Below are positions 40,475 to 47,511 of a stretch of 64,000 bases of DNA, one piece after another. A program made the translations under genes and the position numbers. Where the stretch lies: contig NZ_SAUH01000001.1 of NCBI RefSeq assembly GCF_004193175.1, forward strand, positions 3,350,501 to 3,414,500, given 5' to 3'. Under the pieces are notes generated by a model that saw nothing but the letters and a program-made list of their open reading frames with translations, was not told where the DNA came from and made no database searches. Origin of the DNA: Streptomyces sp. RFCAC02. GTDB taxonomy: Bacteria; Actinomycetota; Actinomycetes; Streptomycetales; Streptomycetaceae. The stretch's first letter is position 1; every line of letters starts with the position of its first letter.

Positions 40475-41035
40475 GTGGGGGGTCTGAGGGGCAGGGGTGC
40501 GGTAGCCCTCGGGACAACAGGGCTCATCATCGTGCTGTCCGCGTGCGGCGGTCCGAGTGAGCGTGAGTACGCGCTGCCGGAGACGCTGTGTGGTGTCGGG
40601 GTCGATCAAGCTCTCTACGATCCGCTTCTCCCGCCGGGCGATGAGTTGGAGACGCCCTGGCTGTTCGAAAACCATGGACCGTTCACCATGCACCAGTGCT
40701 TGTTGCTGGTGGACGGTGAGGAGGCCGTCCGGGCCTTCACGTCGAGCGACATGGACTTCGAGAAAACGATCAGTCGGGAAGACCTGGGCGTCGATCTGAA
40801 TGACGCGGTGGAGCGGGATGGGGCCTATGAGGTCCGTGTCTGGCCCGGTGTCGCCATGGCGCGGATGGAATGCCACGCGAACCAGCTCGTCTCCGTCACG
40901 CTCACCGTCGAAGCGCCCTATCCCGAGGACGACGAGGAGTCGGTCCGTGTGCTGTCGGATCTGATTGAGCCGTTCATGGACGCGACCATGCAGCTCATAC
41001 CGTGCGAGGAGTTCGAGGAGGAGGCGGGGGAGTAG
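40475..41035 (+). CDS. Small lipoprotein C (operon-specific family)
   Basis: The product has 186 aa. The GTG at 40475 lies 5 nt after lipoprotein B; an in-frame start at 40448 would overlap B. The leader ends in L-S-A-C, and the mature part begins GGPSEREYALPETLCG. The last 70 residues are almost identical to lipoprotein A (E-A-P-Y-P-E-D-D-E-E-S-V-R-V-L-S-D-L-I onward), and 40805-41010 nearly repeats 39679-39890 at the DNA level. This indicates recent duplication or gene conversion. It ends the operon, 13 nt from the convergent aminotransferase. No terminator hairpin is visible in that gap. Confidence 0.82.
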   Translation: MGGLRGRGAVALGTTGLIIVLSACGGPSEREYALPETLCGVGVDQALYDPLLPPGDELETPWLFENHGPFTMHQCLLLVDGEEAVRAFTSSDMDFEKTISREDLGVDLNDAVERDGAYEVRVWPGVAMARMECHANQLVSVTLTVEAPYPEDDEESVRVLSDLIEPFMDATMQLIPCEEFEEEAGE

Positions 41036-41048
41036 AGCCGCCCCGCCG

Positions 41049-42236
41049 TCAGAGGAACGTCTTCGCCAGGCGGCGCAGGCCCTCCGCCGTCGTCTCCGGG
41101 GCGTGTGTCGTGAAGGACAGGCGCAGTGTCGTCCGGTCCGGGGTGCCCGCGTAGAACGGTGCGCCCGGGACGTAGGCCACGTCGTTGGTGATCGCCTTCG
41201 CCAGGCATTCCGTCGCGTCGTGGCCCTCGGGCAGGCGCGCCCACACGAACATGCCGCCGTCCGGCCGGTTCCACGTGCTGCCGGGCGGCAGGGCCTCCGG
41301 GAGGCCCGCGACCAGCGCGTCGCGGCGTGTGCGGTACTCGGCGCGGACGCGCGCGAGGTGGGCGTCGAGGTCGTTGTCGGCCAGGTAGCGGGCGGCTGCG
41401 GCCTGGTCGATGGTCGACGTGTGCAGGTCGGCCGCCTGCTTCGCGATGACGCACGGCCCGTGCAGCGCCTCCGGGGCGCGCAGCCAGCCGAGCCGCATGC
41501 CCGGGGCCATGATCTTGGAGAAGCTGCCGAGCAGCACCGTCCGGTCGGCCGCCTCGGGGAGCGACGCGATGCGCGGCTCGGGCGTGCCGGAGAAGCGGAG
41601 TTCGCCGTACGGGTCGTCCTCGACGATCCACAGCCCGTGCCGTTCGGCTGTCTCGGCGATGGCCCGGCGGCGGGCGGCCGGCATGGTGTTGCCGGTGGGG
41701 TTGTGGAAGGTGGGGACGAGGTACAGCAGCTTGGGCCGCTCGCGGGCCACGAGGTCGGCGAGCGCCGCCGGGTCGATGCCGTGCTCGTCGGACGGGACGG
41801 GCACCGCGCGGGCGCCGGCGAAGCCGAAGCACTGGAGGGCGGCGAGGTAGGTCGGGTCCTCGACGGCGACCGTGTCGCCCGGTTCGAGGAGGACGGTCGC
41901 CAGGAGCGTCAGGGCCTGCTGCGAGCCGGCGGTGATGAGCAGCCGGTCGGGGTCGGTCGGCAGGTCCTGGCCGGTCAGGCGGCCGGCTATCGCGGCGCGC
42001 AGGGCCGGGTCGCCCTCGGTCGTGGAGTACTGGAGGGCGGCGTGGGGCGCGTCCGTCAGCACCCGGTCGTACGCGGCGCGCAGCCCCTCGGCGTCGAACA
42101 GCTCCGGCGCCGGGAGTCCGCCGCCGAACGAGATGACCTCGGGGCGGGCGGTCAGCGCCAGCAGGTCGCGTACCGGGGACCGCCTCGCGGAGGCGGCGCG
42201 GGCTGCCGGGGGCGGGGTGGGGGCGCGGTGCGACAT
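41049..42236 (-). CDS. PLP-dependent aminotransferase, MocR/2-aminoadipate type without HTH
   Basis: The product has 395 aa. It is a fold-type I aminotransferase with I-S-F-G-G-G-L-P near residue 35, P-T-F-H-N-P-T-G at 175-182, the E-D-D-P-Y-G-E loop near 206, and the PLP lysine K241 in GSFSKIMAPGMRLGW. This pattern is typical of 2-aminoadipate/aromatic aminotransferases related to MocR regulators, but no winged-helix domain precedes it. The amino-acid substrate cannot be told from sequence. The ATG at 42236 lies 6 nt after a TAGGGT -10 element with TTGGCG 17 nt further upstream, so a leaderless transcript is likely. It lies downstream of the epimerase on the same strand. Confidence 0.9.
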   Translation of the reverse strand: MSHRAPTPPPAARAASARRSPVRDLLALTARPEVISFGGGLPAPELFDAEGLRAAYDRVLTDAPHAALQYSTTEGDPALRAAIAGRLTGQDLPTDPDRLLITAGSQQALTLLATVLLEPGDTVAVEDPTYLAALQCFGFAGARAVPVPSDEHGIDPAALADLVARERPKLLYLVPTFHNPTGNTMPAARRRAIAETAERHGLWIVEDDPYGELRFSGTPEPRIASLPEAADRTVLLGSFSKIMAPGMRLGWLRAPEALHGPCVIAKQAADLHTSTIDQAAAARYLADNDLDAHLARVRAEYRTRRDALVAGLPEALPPGSTWNRPDGGMFVWARLPEGHDATECLAKAITNDVAYVPGAPFYAGTPDRTTLRLSFTTHAPETTAEGLRRLAKTFL

Positions 42237-42242
42237 GCGCCC

Positions 42243-42271
42243 ACCCTAGACGAGGTACGTGTAGCCGCCAA
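42243..42271 (-). promoter_or_regulatory. Probable leaderless promoter of the aminotransferase
   Basis: On the minus strand, TTGGCG (42271-42266), a 17-nt spacer and TAGGGT (42248-42243) are followed by 6 nt and the ATG at 42236. Transcription would begin at or next to the start codon. No ribosome site is present, which fits leaderless expression, common in actinobacteria. The -35 element abuts the epimerase stop codon. Confidence 0.55.
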
Positions 42272-43153
42272 TCAATTGTCCGACTGGTGGGCGAAGCCGG
42301 TCCGCCAGCTCGGCCGGGCCGGACGCCAGCCACGGGCGCGCGCGAGGTCGTTGCGCGCCCCGCGTGCCCAGGGCGCGCCGGGGGCGTGCGGGTCGGGGAC
42401 GGGCGTGGGCGCGCCCACGGCCGAGGCGAGCGCCGGGACCCAGGCGCGGCCGGGCGCCGGTTCGTCGTCCACGACGTTGACCGGCCCCGCGGGCCAGTCG
42501 AGGGCCGCGACGGCCGCCGACGCGGCGTCGGCCACGTGCACGAACGACGCCACCGAGCCGTCCGGCGCGACGCTGCCGAGGAAGGCGTCGCCCGGCTCGC
42601 CGCGCAGCGCGGCGGACGCGGCGCCGTCCGGGGCGTACCAGGTGCCGGGTCCGTAGAGCAGGCCGTAGCGGAGGACGACGGCGTGCGGCAGTTCGGCGGA
42701 GGTGCGTTCCAGCGCGTCGACGGCGGCCACCATGGAGCGGCGCGGTTCGTCGGCGCCGAGGTCGAGGGGCACGGATTCGCCGGCCGGGCCGTCGCCGGGC
42801 GCGTAGGCCCAGGAGATGGACTGGGCGACGATGCGCGTGACGCCGGCGGCGCGGGCGGCGTCGATGAGGTTGCGGGTGCCCTCGTGCCGCAGCCGGCTGT
42901 TGGCCGCGCCGTCGGCGGCGGTGAGGTCCGTCAGCATGTGGAGCACGGCGTCGGGCGCGGCGGCGGTGACGGCCTCGCGCAGCGCGGCGGGGTCGAGCGC
43001 GTCGACGCGGACGGCGTCGGCGCCGAGGCCGCGGACGCGGGCCGCGCCGGAGTCGGTGCGGGATGTGCCGGTGACGTGGTGTCCGGCGGCCAGCAGGAGA
43101 CGGACGAGGGGGCGGCCGACGGCGCCGCCCGCGCCCGCGAGGAAGACACGCAT
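42272..43153 (-). CDS. NAD(P)-dependent epimerase/dehydratase family protein
   Basis: The product has 293 aa, an extended short-chain dehydrogenase. It has a Rossmann GAGGAVG at residues 7-13, the V-L-H-M-L-T-D-L region after strand 4, and S-I-S-W-A-Y-A after R-I-V-A-Q. The tyrosine-based active site is not the classical Y-x-x-x-K, so it may be an atypical SDR reductase or a binding protein. The substrate is unknown. The ATG at 43153 has GGAGGG about 11 nt upstream. It is followed by the aminotransferase 35 nt downstream, which has its own promoter. Confidence 0.85.
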   Translation of the reverse strand: MRVFLAGAGGAVGRPLVRLLLAAGHHVTGTSRTDSGAARVRGLGADAVRVDALDPAALREAVTAAAPDAVLHMLTDLTAADGAANSRLRHEGTRNLIDAARAAGVTRIVAQSISWAYAPGDGPAGESVPLDLGADEPRRSMVAAVDALERTSAELPHAVVLRYGLLYGPGTWYAPDGAASAALRGEPGDAFLGSVAPDGSVASFVHVADAASAAVAALDWPAGPVNVVDDEPAPGRAWVPALASAVGAPTPVPDPHAPGAPWARGARNDLARARGWRPARPSWRTGFAHQSDN

Positions 43154-43281
43154 CTCCGGAACGTCCCTCCAGTGCCGTGACGGCCCGAACGCCGTCCCGT
43201 CAGCGTAGGACAGTGTCGATCTTCCCTTCCGGCCGGGGACACCTCGCCGGCGGGAACGACGTCACGCCCGGTGGCCGCCGG

Positions 43282-44283
43282 TCAGGCCCCGGTCCCCGGC
43301 GGGCGCGCCGCGCGGTTGCAGCGGGCGGCGAGTTCCTGGCAGGCCGCCGTGAGTTCCGGACTGGCCGAGGTGTCGAAATCGGCGTCGAAGTGCGGCAGCC
43401 ACTGCGCCATCGTGCGCGCGGAGTCGGCGCCGAGCGTCACGGCGCAGGAGTTCTCGTCCAGGGATTCCAGCGTCTCCAGGGCGATGCTGCCGGGCGGCAG
43501 GCGCTCGGCCACGACGGCGGTCGGCGCGTGCACGATGACGCGCGCCTCGAAACGCGCGTACGCGCGGTGCACGCCGCGCTGCACGTAGCCCGCGAGGTCC
43601 TCCTCGGGCAGCTCCCTCGGCGCGAAGCGCGGCCCTGTGGGCACGCGTGGCGTGATCCGGTCCACCCGGAACGTCCGCCAGTCCTCGCGTCCCGTGTCCC
43701 ACGCGATCAGGTACCAGCGGCGGCCCCGGTTGACCAGCCGGTACGGCTCGGTGTCGCGGCGGCCGACCGAGCCCTCGTGCGTCCGGTAGTCGAACCGCAG
43801 GCGCTCGCGGTCCCGGCACGCCGCGGCGAGGACGGTCAGCACGTCGGGGGCGACGCGGTCCCGGTCGCCGGGCGGCGCGCTGCTCACCGTGTACGCGCCG
43901 AGCGCGGCGACGCGGCGGCGGAGCCGGGGCGGCAGGACCTGTTCGAGTTTCGTGAGGGCGCTGAGGGACGACTCCTCGATGCCGGCGACGGACGCGCCGG
44001 CCGCCGTGCGCAGGCCGACCGCGACCGCGATCGCCTCGTCGTCGTCGAGCAGCAGCGGCGGCAGGGACGAACCGGCGCCGAGGCGGTAGCCGCCGACCGG
44101 GCCGCGTGTGGCGTTCACCGGGTAGCCGAGGCGGCGGAGGCGGTCCACGTCGTTGCGGACGGTCCTCGGTGTGACGCCGAGCCGGTCGGCGAGTTCGGGA
44201 CCGGTCCACTCGCGCGGGGACTGGAGAAGGGACAGGAGACGGAGGAGGCGGGCGGAGGTTTCCAGCACGCCGACCATTCTCAT
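43282..44283 (-). CDS. WYL-domain transcriptional regulator (YafY type)
   Basis: The product has about 333 aa. ATG codons at 44283 and 44277 are both possible; no clear ribosome site separates them. An open frame continues far upstream but runs antisense to the exporter gene and is rejected. Residues about 5-65 form a DeoR-type HTH (D-R-L-G-V-T-P-R-T-V-R-N-D-V). Residues about 140-330 carry the WYL ligand domain with R-R-W-Y-L-I-A-W-D (W-Y-L at about 188-190 counted from 44277). Such proteins sense small ligands or nucleic acids. It is divergent from the DHA2 exporter across 48 nt, so it probably controls that gene and itself. Confidence 0.9.
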   Translation of the reverse strand: MRMVGVLETSARLLRLLSLLQSPREWTGPELADRLGVTPRTVRNDVDRLRRLGYPVNATRGPVGGYRLGAGSSLPPLLLDDDEAIAVAVGLRTAAGASVAGIEESSLSALTKLEQVLPPRLRRRVAALGAYTVSSAPPGDRDRVAPDVLTVLAAACRDRERLRFDYRTHEGSVGRRDTEPYRLVNRGRRWYLIAWDTGREDWRTFRVDRITPRVPTGPRFAPRELPEEDLAGYVQRGVHRAYARFEARVIVHAPTAVVAERLPPGSIALETLESLDENSCAVTLGADSARTMAQWLPHFDADFDTSASPELTAACQELAARCNRAARPPGTGA

Positions 44284-44331
44284 GCGGGAAAGCGGAAAGG
44301 ACCGTGCCTGTATACGGGAGATCGTCGTTCC
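44284..44331. promoter_or_regulatory. Divergent promoter/operator region, WYL regulator and exporter
   Basis: Only 48 nt separate the divergent starts. The interval contains CCGT (44302-44305) and ACGG (44314-44317) around the palindrome GTATAC, a possible small operator. No consensus -35/-10 pair stands out on either strand. Confidence 0.4.
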
Positions 44332-45891
44332 ATGAACACGAACGCCGACTCCTCCCCGGCCGCACACGCCGCGTCCGGCCACGACCGCCGCTGGCTCGGC
44401 CTCTTCGCCGTGCTGGCAGCGATGATCATGAACCTCCTCGACTCCACCGTCGCCAATGTCGCGGGACCGGCCATCCGCGCCGACCTCGGCGGCACGACGG
44501 CCGACCTCCAGTGGGTCGCCACCGCCTACACACTGGCCATGGCGGTGGGGCTGCTGACGGGCGGACGGCTCGGCGACATGTTCGGGCGGCGGCGGATGCT
44601 GCTGTGGGGCGTCACCGGGTTCCTCGTCACCTCGGCCGCGTGCGCGCTGGCCTGGTCGCCCGGCTCGCTGATCGTGGCGCGCGCGGCGCAGGGGCTGTGC
44701 GCGGCGCTGATGCTCCCGCAGTCGTTCGGACTGATCAAGGCGCTGTTCCCGCCGCAGCAGGTCGGCAAGGCGTTCGGCGCGCTCGGGCCGGTGATCGGGC
44801 TCGCCACGATCCTGGGGCCGCTGGTCGCGGGCACGCTGGTGGACGCCGACGTGTGGGGCACGGGATGGCGGATGGTCTTCCTCATCAACCTGCCGCTCGG
44901 CGCCTTCGCGCTGGCCGCCGGGGTGAGGTCCCTGCCGCGCGGCGGGCGGCAGGACGGGCTGCGGCTCGACGGCGTGGGTGCGCTGCTCGGCGGCGCCGGC
45001 ATGTTCCTGCTGGTCTTCCCGCTGGTCCAGGGGCGCGAACTCGGCTGGCCCGCCTGGCTGTGGACGATGACGGCCGGGGCCGTGGCGGCGTTCGTCCTCT
45101 TCGGTGTCCGCCAGACGCGGCGGCTCCGGGCGGGCCGCGCACCGCTGGTGGAACTCGGCGTCCTGCGGCTGCGCTCCTACTCCTCCGGCCTCGGCTTCAC
45201 GGTCGTCTTCTTCGGCGCCATCGTCGGCTTCTCCCTGACGCTGGGGCTGTTCCTGCAGCTCGGCAGGGGGTACGGGCCGATGGACGCGAGCATCGTGATG
45301 GCGCCGTGGGCGATCGGCGCGTTCTTCGGGTCGGCGTTCGGCGGGGCGCTGATGGGGCGGCTCGGCCGGCACATCCTGCACATCGGTCTCGCCGTGATGG
45401 CGGTCGGCCAGGTGCTGGCGCACCTCGTCATCGGCTCGGCGGGCACCGGGGTGGACGGCTCCGACCTGGTCGTACCGCTGCTGATCTACGGCTTCGGCAT
45501 GGGGCAGATCTTCGTGCCGCTGTTCGACATCGTGCTGGGCGACGTGAGGAACCACGAACTGGGCTCCGCCTCCGGGCTCCTGGAGTCGTTCCAGCAGACC
45601 GGGTCGAGTCTCGGCGTTGCGGTCCTCGGGACCGTCTTCTTCTCCGGCGTCACCGGGAGCACGGACGGCCCCGCGTCCGTCGGTGACTTCGTGTCGGCGG
45701 AACGTCAGGTGGTGCTGCTCGCCCTCGGGATGACGGTCCTCGCGTTCGCCCTCGCGTTCCTCCTGCCCCGGAGAGCACGCCAGGCCACCCCCGCAGCCGA
45801 CGACAGCCCCACCGCCCCGACCGCCGAAGCCCCCGCACCCACCGGGGAACCGACCGGGACCCCGGAAGCGGTCGGCGCCGAAGCCCGGTAA
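44332..45891 (+). CDS. MFS drug exporter, DHA2 (EmrB/QacA) family, 14 spans
   Basis: The product has 519 aa. The ATG at 44332 follows GGGAG at 11 nt. Motif D1 appears as LDSTVANVAGPAI, motif A as GGRLGDMFGRRRM and motif C as GPVIGLATILGP, as in proton-coupled exporters with 14 membrane segments. The C-terminal tail is Ala/Pro/Thr-rich and cytoplasmic. It probably exports a toxic compound, but the substrate cannot be inferred. The divergent WYL regulator is the likely controller, and a strong hairpin at 45955-45993 ends the transcript. Confidence 0.92.
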   Translation: MNTNADSSPAAHAASGHDRRWLGLFAVLAAMIMNLLDSTVANVAGPAIRADLGGTTADLQWVATAYTLAMAVGLLTGGRLGDMFGRRRMLLWGVTGFLVTSAACALAWSPGSLIVARAAQGLCAALMLPQSFGLIKALFPPQQVGKAFGALGPVIGLATILGPLVAGTLVDADVWGTGWRMVFLINLPLGAFALAAGVRSLPRGGRQDGLRLDGVGALLGGAGMFLLVFPLVQGRELGWPAWLWTMTAGAVAAFVLFGVRQTRRLRAGRAPLVELGVLRLRSYSSGLGFTVVFFGAIVGFSLTLGLFLQLGRGYGPMDASIVMAPWAIGAFFGSAFGGALMGRLGRHILHIGLAVMAVGQVLAHLVIGSAGTGVDGSDLVVPLLIYGFGMGQIFVPLFDIVLGDVRNHELGSASGLLESFQQTGSSLGVAVLGTVFFSGVTGSTDGPASVGDFVSAERQVVLLALGMTVLAFALAFLLPRRARQATPAADDSPTAPTAEAPAPTGEPTGTPEAVGAEAR

Positions 45892-45954
45892 CTCCCCGCG
45901 CCTCCGGGGGCCCGCCCCCCCACCCCCCGTCCCACCTCCGCCTCCACCCTCCGT

Positions 45955-45993
45955 CCCGTGCCCCGGCGCAGCACCACCGCGCCGGGGCACGGG
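45955..45993 (+). terminator. Strong intrinsic hairpin after the exporter
   Basis: A perfect 15-bp inverted repeat, CCCGTGCCCCGGCGC (45955-45969) and its complement (45979-45993), has a 9-nt loop. No long T run follows, as is usual in streptomycetes. Confidence 0.8.
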
Positions 45994-46094
45994 GCTGTCC
46001 TCACCTCCGGCATGCCGCGTCACCATCAGGCGGGCGTCGTCACTCCGTCCCGAGGGTGGGGAAAACCCCACCCCGAAGACGGAGGGCCGCCGGA

Positions 46095-46130
46095 TGTGCA
46101 CAGCGGACTGTGCACAAGAGGCTGTGCACA
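46095..46130 (+). promoter_or_regulatory. Three phased TGTGCACA palindromes, probable operator
   Basis: TGTGCACA occurs at 46095-46102, 46109-46116 and 46123-46130, a period of exactly 14 nt. The last copy runs into the ATG at 46130. The array sits at the start of the regulator of the ABC operon and is the obvious candidate for autoregulation by that ArsR-like protein. Confidence 0.65.
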
Positions 46131-46747
46131 TGCCCTTCACGCCCTCCCTCGAAGCCCTCAAGGCACTCGCCCAGCCCCGGCGCCTGCGCATGCTGGAGCA
46201 CCTCACCCTCCACGGCCCCGCCACCTCGGCGACACTCGCGCGCGCCCTCGGCCTCAACACCGGCGCCACCAGCTACCACCTGCGGGAACTCGCCCGCCAC
46301 GGCTTCGTGGAGGAGACGGGGCCGCCCGGCGACGACCCCGGCGGCGGACGGCGCCGCTGGTGGCGGGCGGTCGCCCAGGACCTCAGGCTCCCGCCCCGCA
46401 GCGCCCAGGACGAGGGCACCCGCGCCGTCGTGGACGAGATGAATCGCCTCGCCTGGGCGGCCGACCTGCGGCTCTTCGACCAGATCCAGCGAACGGCGGG
46501 CGACCCGGACGAGTGGCAGGACGCCTACCCCTACTCGCGCGGCACCATCCGCCTCACCCTCCCCGAACTGCGCGAGTTCTTCGAGGAGTACATCGCCCTC
46601 CTCAACCGCTACAAGCGCCCCGACGACGCCACACCACCGGGCGCCCGCACCGTCCTCACCCGCTTCCTCGCCTTCCCGGCCCCGCTCACCACCCCTCCCG
46701 CCACCACTCCCCTCACCACATCGGACTCACCGGAGCGCCACCCATGA
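46130..46747 (+). CDS. ArsR-like winged-helix transcriptional regulator
   Basis: The product has 205 aa from the ATG at 46130. An ATG at 46094 would add 12 residues encoded within the palindrome array, so the shorter form is preferred; AAGAGG lies 8 nt upstream. Residues about 5-75 form a winged helix (L-A-Q-P-R-R-L-R-M-L-E-H-L, T-S-A-T-L-A-R-A-L-G-L, Y-H-L-R-E-L-A-R-H-G-F-V-E), as in ArsR-type repressors with an extended C-terminal effector part. No cysteine metal site is seen. Its stop overlaps the ATPase start (ATGA), so it is the first gene of an efflux operon that it probably represses. Confidence 0.87.
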   Translation: MPFTPSLEALKALAQPRRLRMLEHLTLHGPATSATLARALGLNTGATSYHLRELARHGFVEETGPPGDDPGGGRRRWWRAVAQDLRLPPRSAQDEGTRAVVDEMNRLAWAADLRLFDQIQRTAGDPDEWQDAYPYSRGTIRLTLPELREFFEEYIALLNRYKRPDDATPPGARTVLTRFLAFPAPLTTPPATTPLTTSDSPERHP

Positions 46748-47511
46748 CCACCCACGCCTCCACCGCCCCCGCCCGCACCGGGGTCCCGGCCGTACGGCTC
46801 GACTCCGTGACCAAGGTCTACGGCCGCGGCGCCTCGGCCGTCCGCGCCCTGGACGACGTGTCCGTGACGATCCCCACCGGCTCGTTCACCGCCGTCATGG
46901 GGCCGTCCGGCTCGGGCAAGAGCACCTTCCTGCACTGCGCCGCCGGCCTCGACCGGGTCACCACCGGCACCGCGGCGATCGGCGGCACCGGCCTGGAAGG
47001 CATGAACGAGACCGCCCTCACCCGGCTGCGCCGCGAACGCGTCGGTTTCGTGTTCCAGGCGTTCAACCTGGTCCCCGCGCTGACCGTCCGCCACAACATC
47101 GGCCTGCCGCTGCGGCTCGCCGGCCGCAGACCCGACCGCAGAGCCGTCACCGAGATCCTCGAACGGGTCGGACTCGCCGGGAAGGCGAACGCCCGGCCCG
47201 CCGAACTGTCGGGCGGCCAGCAGCAGCGCGTCGCCGTCGCCCGCGCCCTGATCACCGGCCCCGACGTCGTGTTCGGTGACGAACCGACCGGCGCCCTGGA
47301 CACCGTCACCGCCAAGGAGATCCTCGGCCTGCTGCGCACCTGCGTCGACACCGGCGGGCAGACCGTCGTCATGGTCACCCACGACCCGGTGGCCGCCGCC
47401 CACGCCGACACCGTCCTCTTCCTCGCCGACGGCCGGATCGTCGACACGATGGACGCCCCCACCGCCGACCGTGTGGCCGACCGCATGACGCACCTGGGGG
47501 CGTGGGCCTGA
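46744..47511 (+). CDS. ABC transporter ATP-binding protein (MacB/LolD type)
   Basis: The product has 255 aa. It has Walker A GPSGSGKST (residues 53-61), the Q-loop Q105, the signature LSGGQQQ (155-161), Walker B V-V-F-G-D-E (175-180) and the H-loop in V-T-H-D. The type matches the ATPases that power FtsX-like permeases. It starts with ATG overlapping the regulator's stop, and its own stop overlaps the permease start by one base (TGATG), so the three genes form one operon. A role in efflux of a peptide or lipid-like substrate is inferred from the family. Confidence 0.93.
   Translation: MTTHASTAPARTGVPAVRLDSVTKVYGRGASAVRALDDVSVTIPTGSFTAVMGPSGSGKSTFLHCAAGLDRVTTGTAAIGGTGLEGMNETALTRLRRERVGFVFQAFNLVPALTVRHNIGLPLRLAGRRPDRRAVTEILERVGLAGKANARPAELSGGQQQRVAVARALITGPDVVFGDEPTGALDTVTAKEILGLLRTCVDTGGQTVVMVTHDPVAAAHADTVLFLADGRIVDTMDAPTADRVADRMTHLGAWA

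Noticed and set aside
43177..44331. Open frame extending the exporter gene far upstream, antisense to the WYL regulator.
   Set aside because: Conserved exporter sequence begins at ATG 44332, and the WYL gene on the other strand has clear domains.
44284..46269. Open frame extending the WYL regulator upstream, antisense to the exporter.
   Set aside because: The extension is low-complexity Arg/Glu/Gly-rich sequence. The HTH starts directly at ATG 44283/44277.
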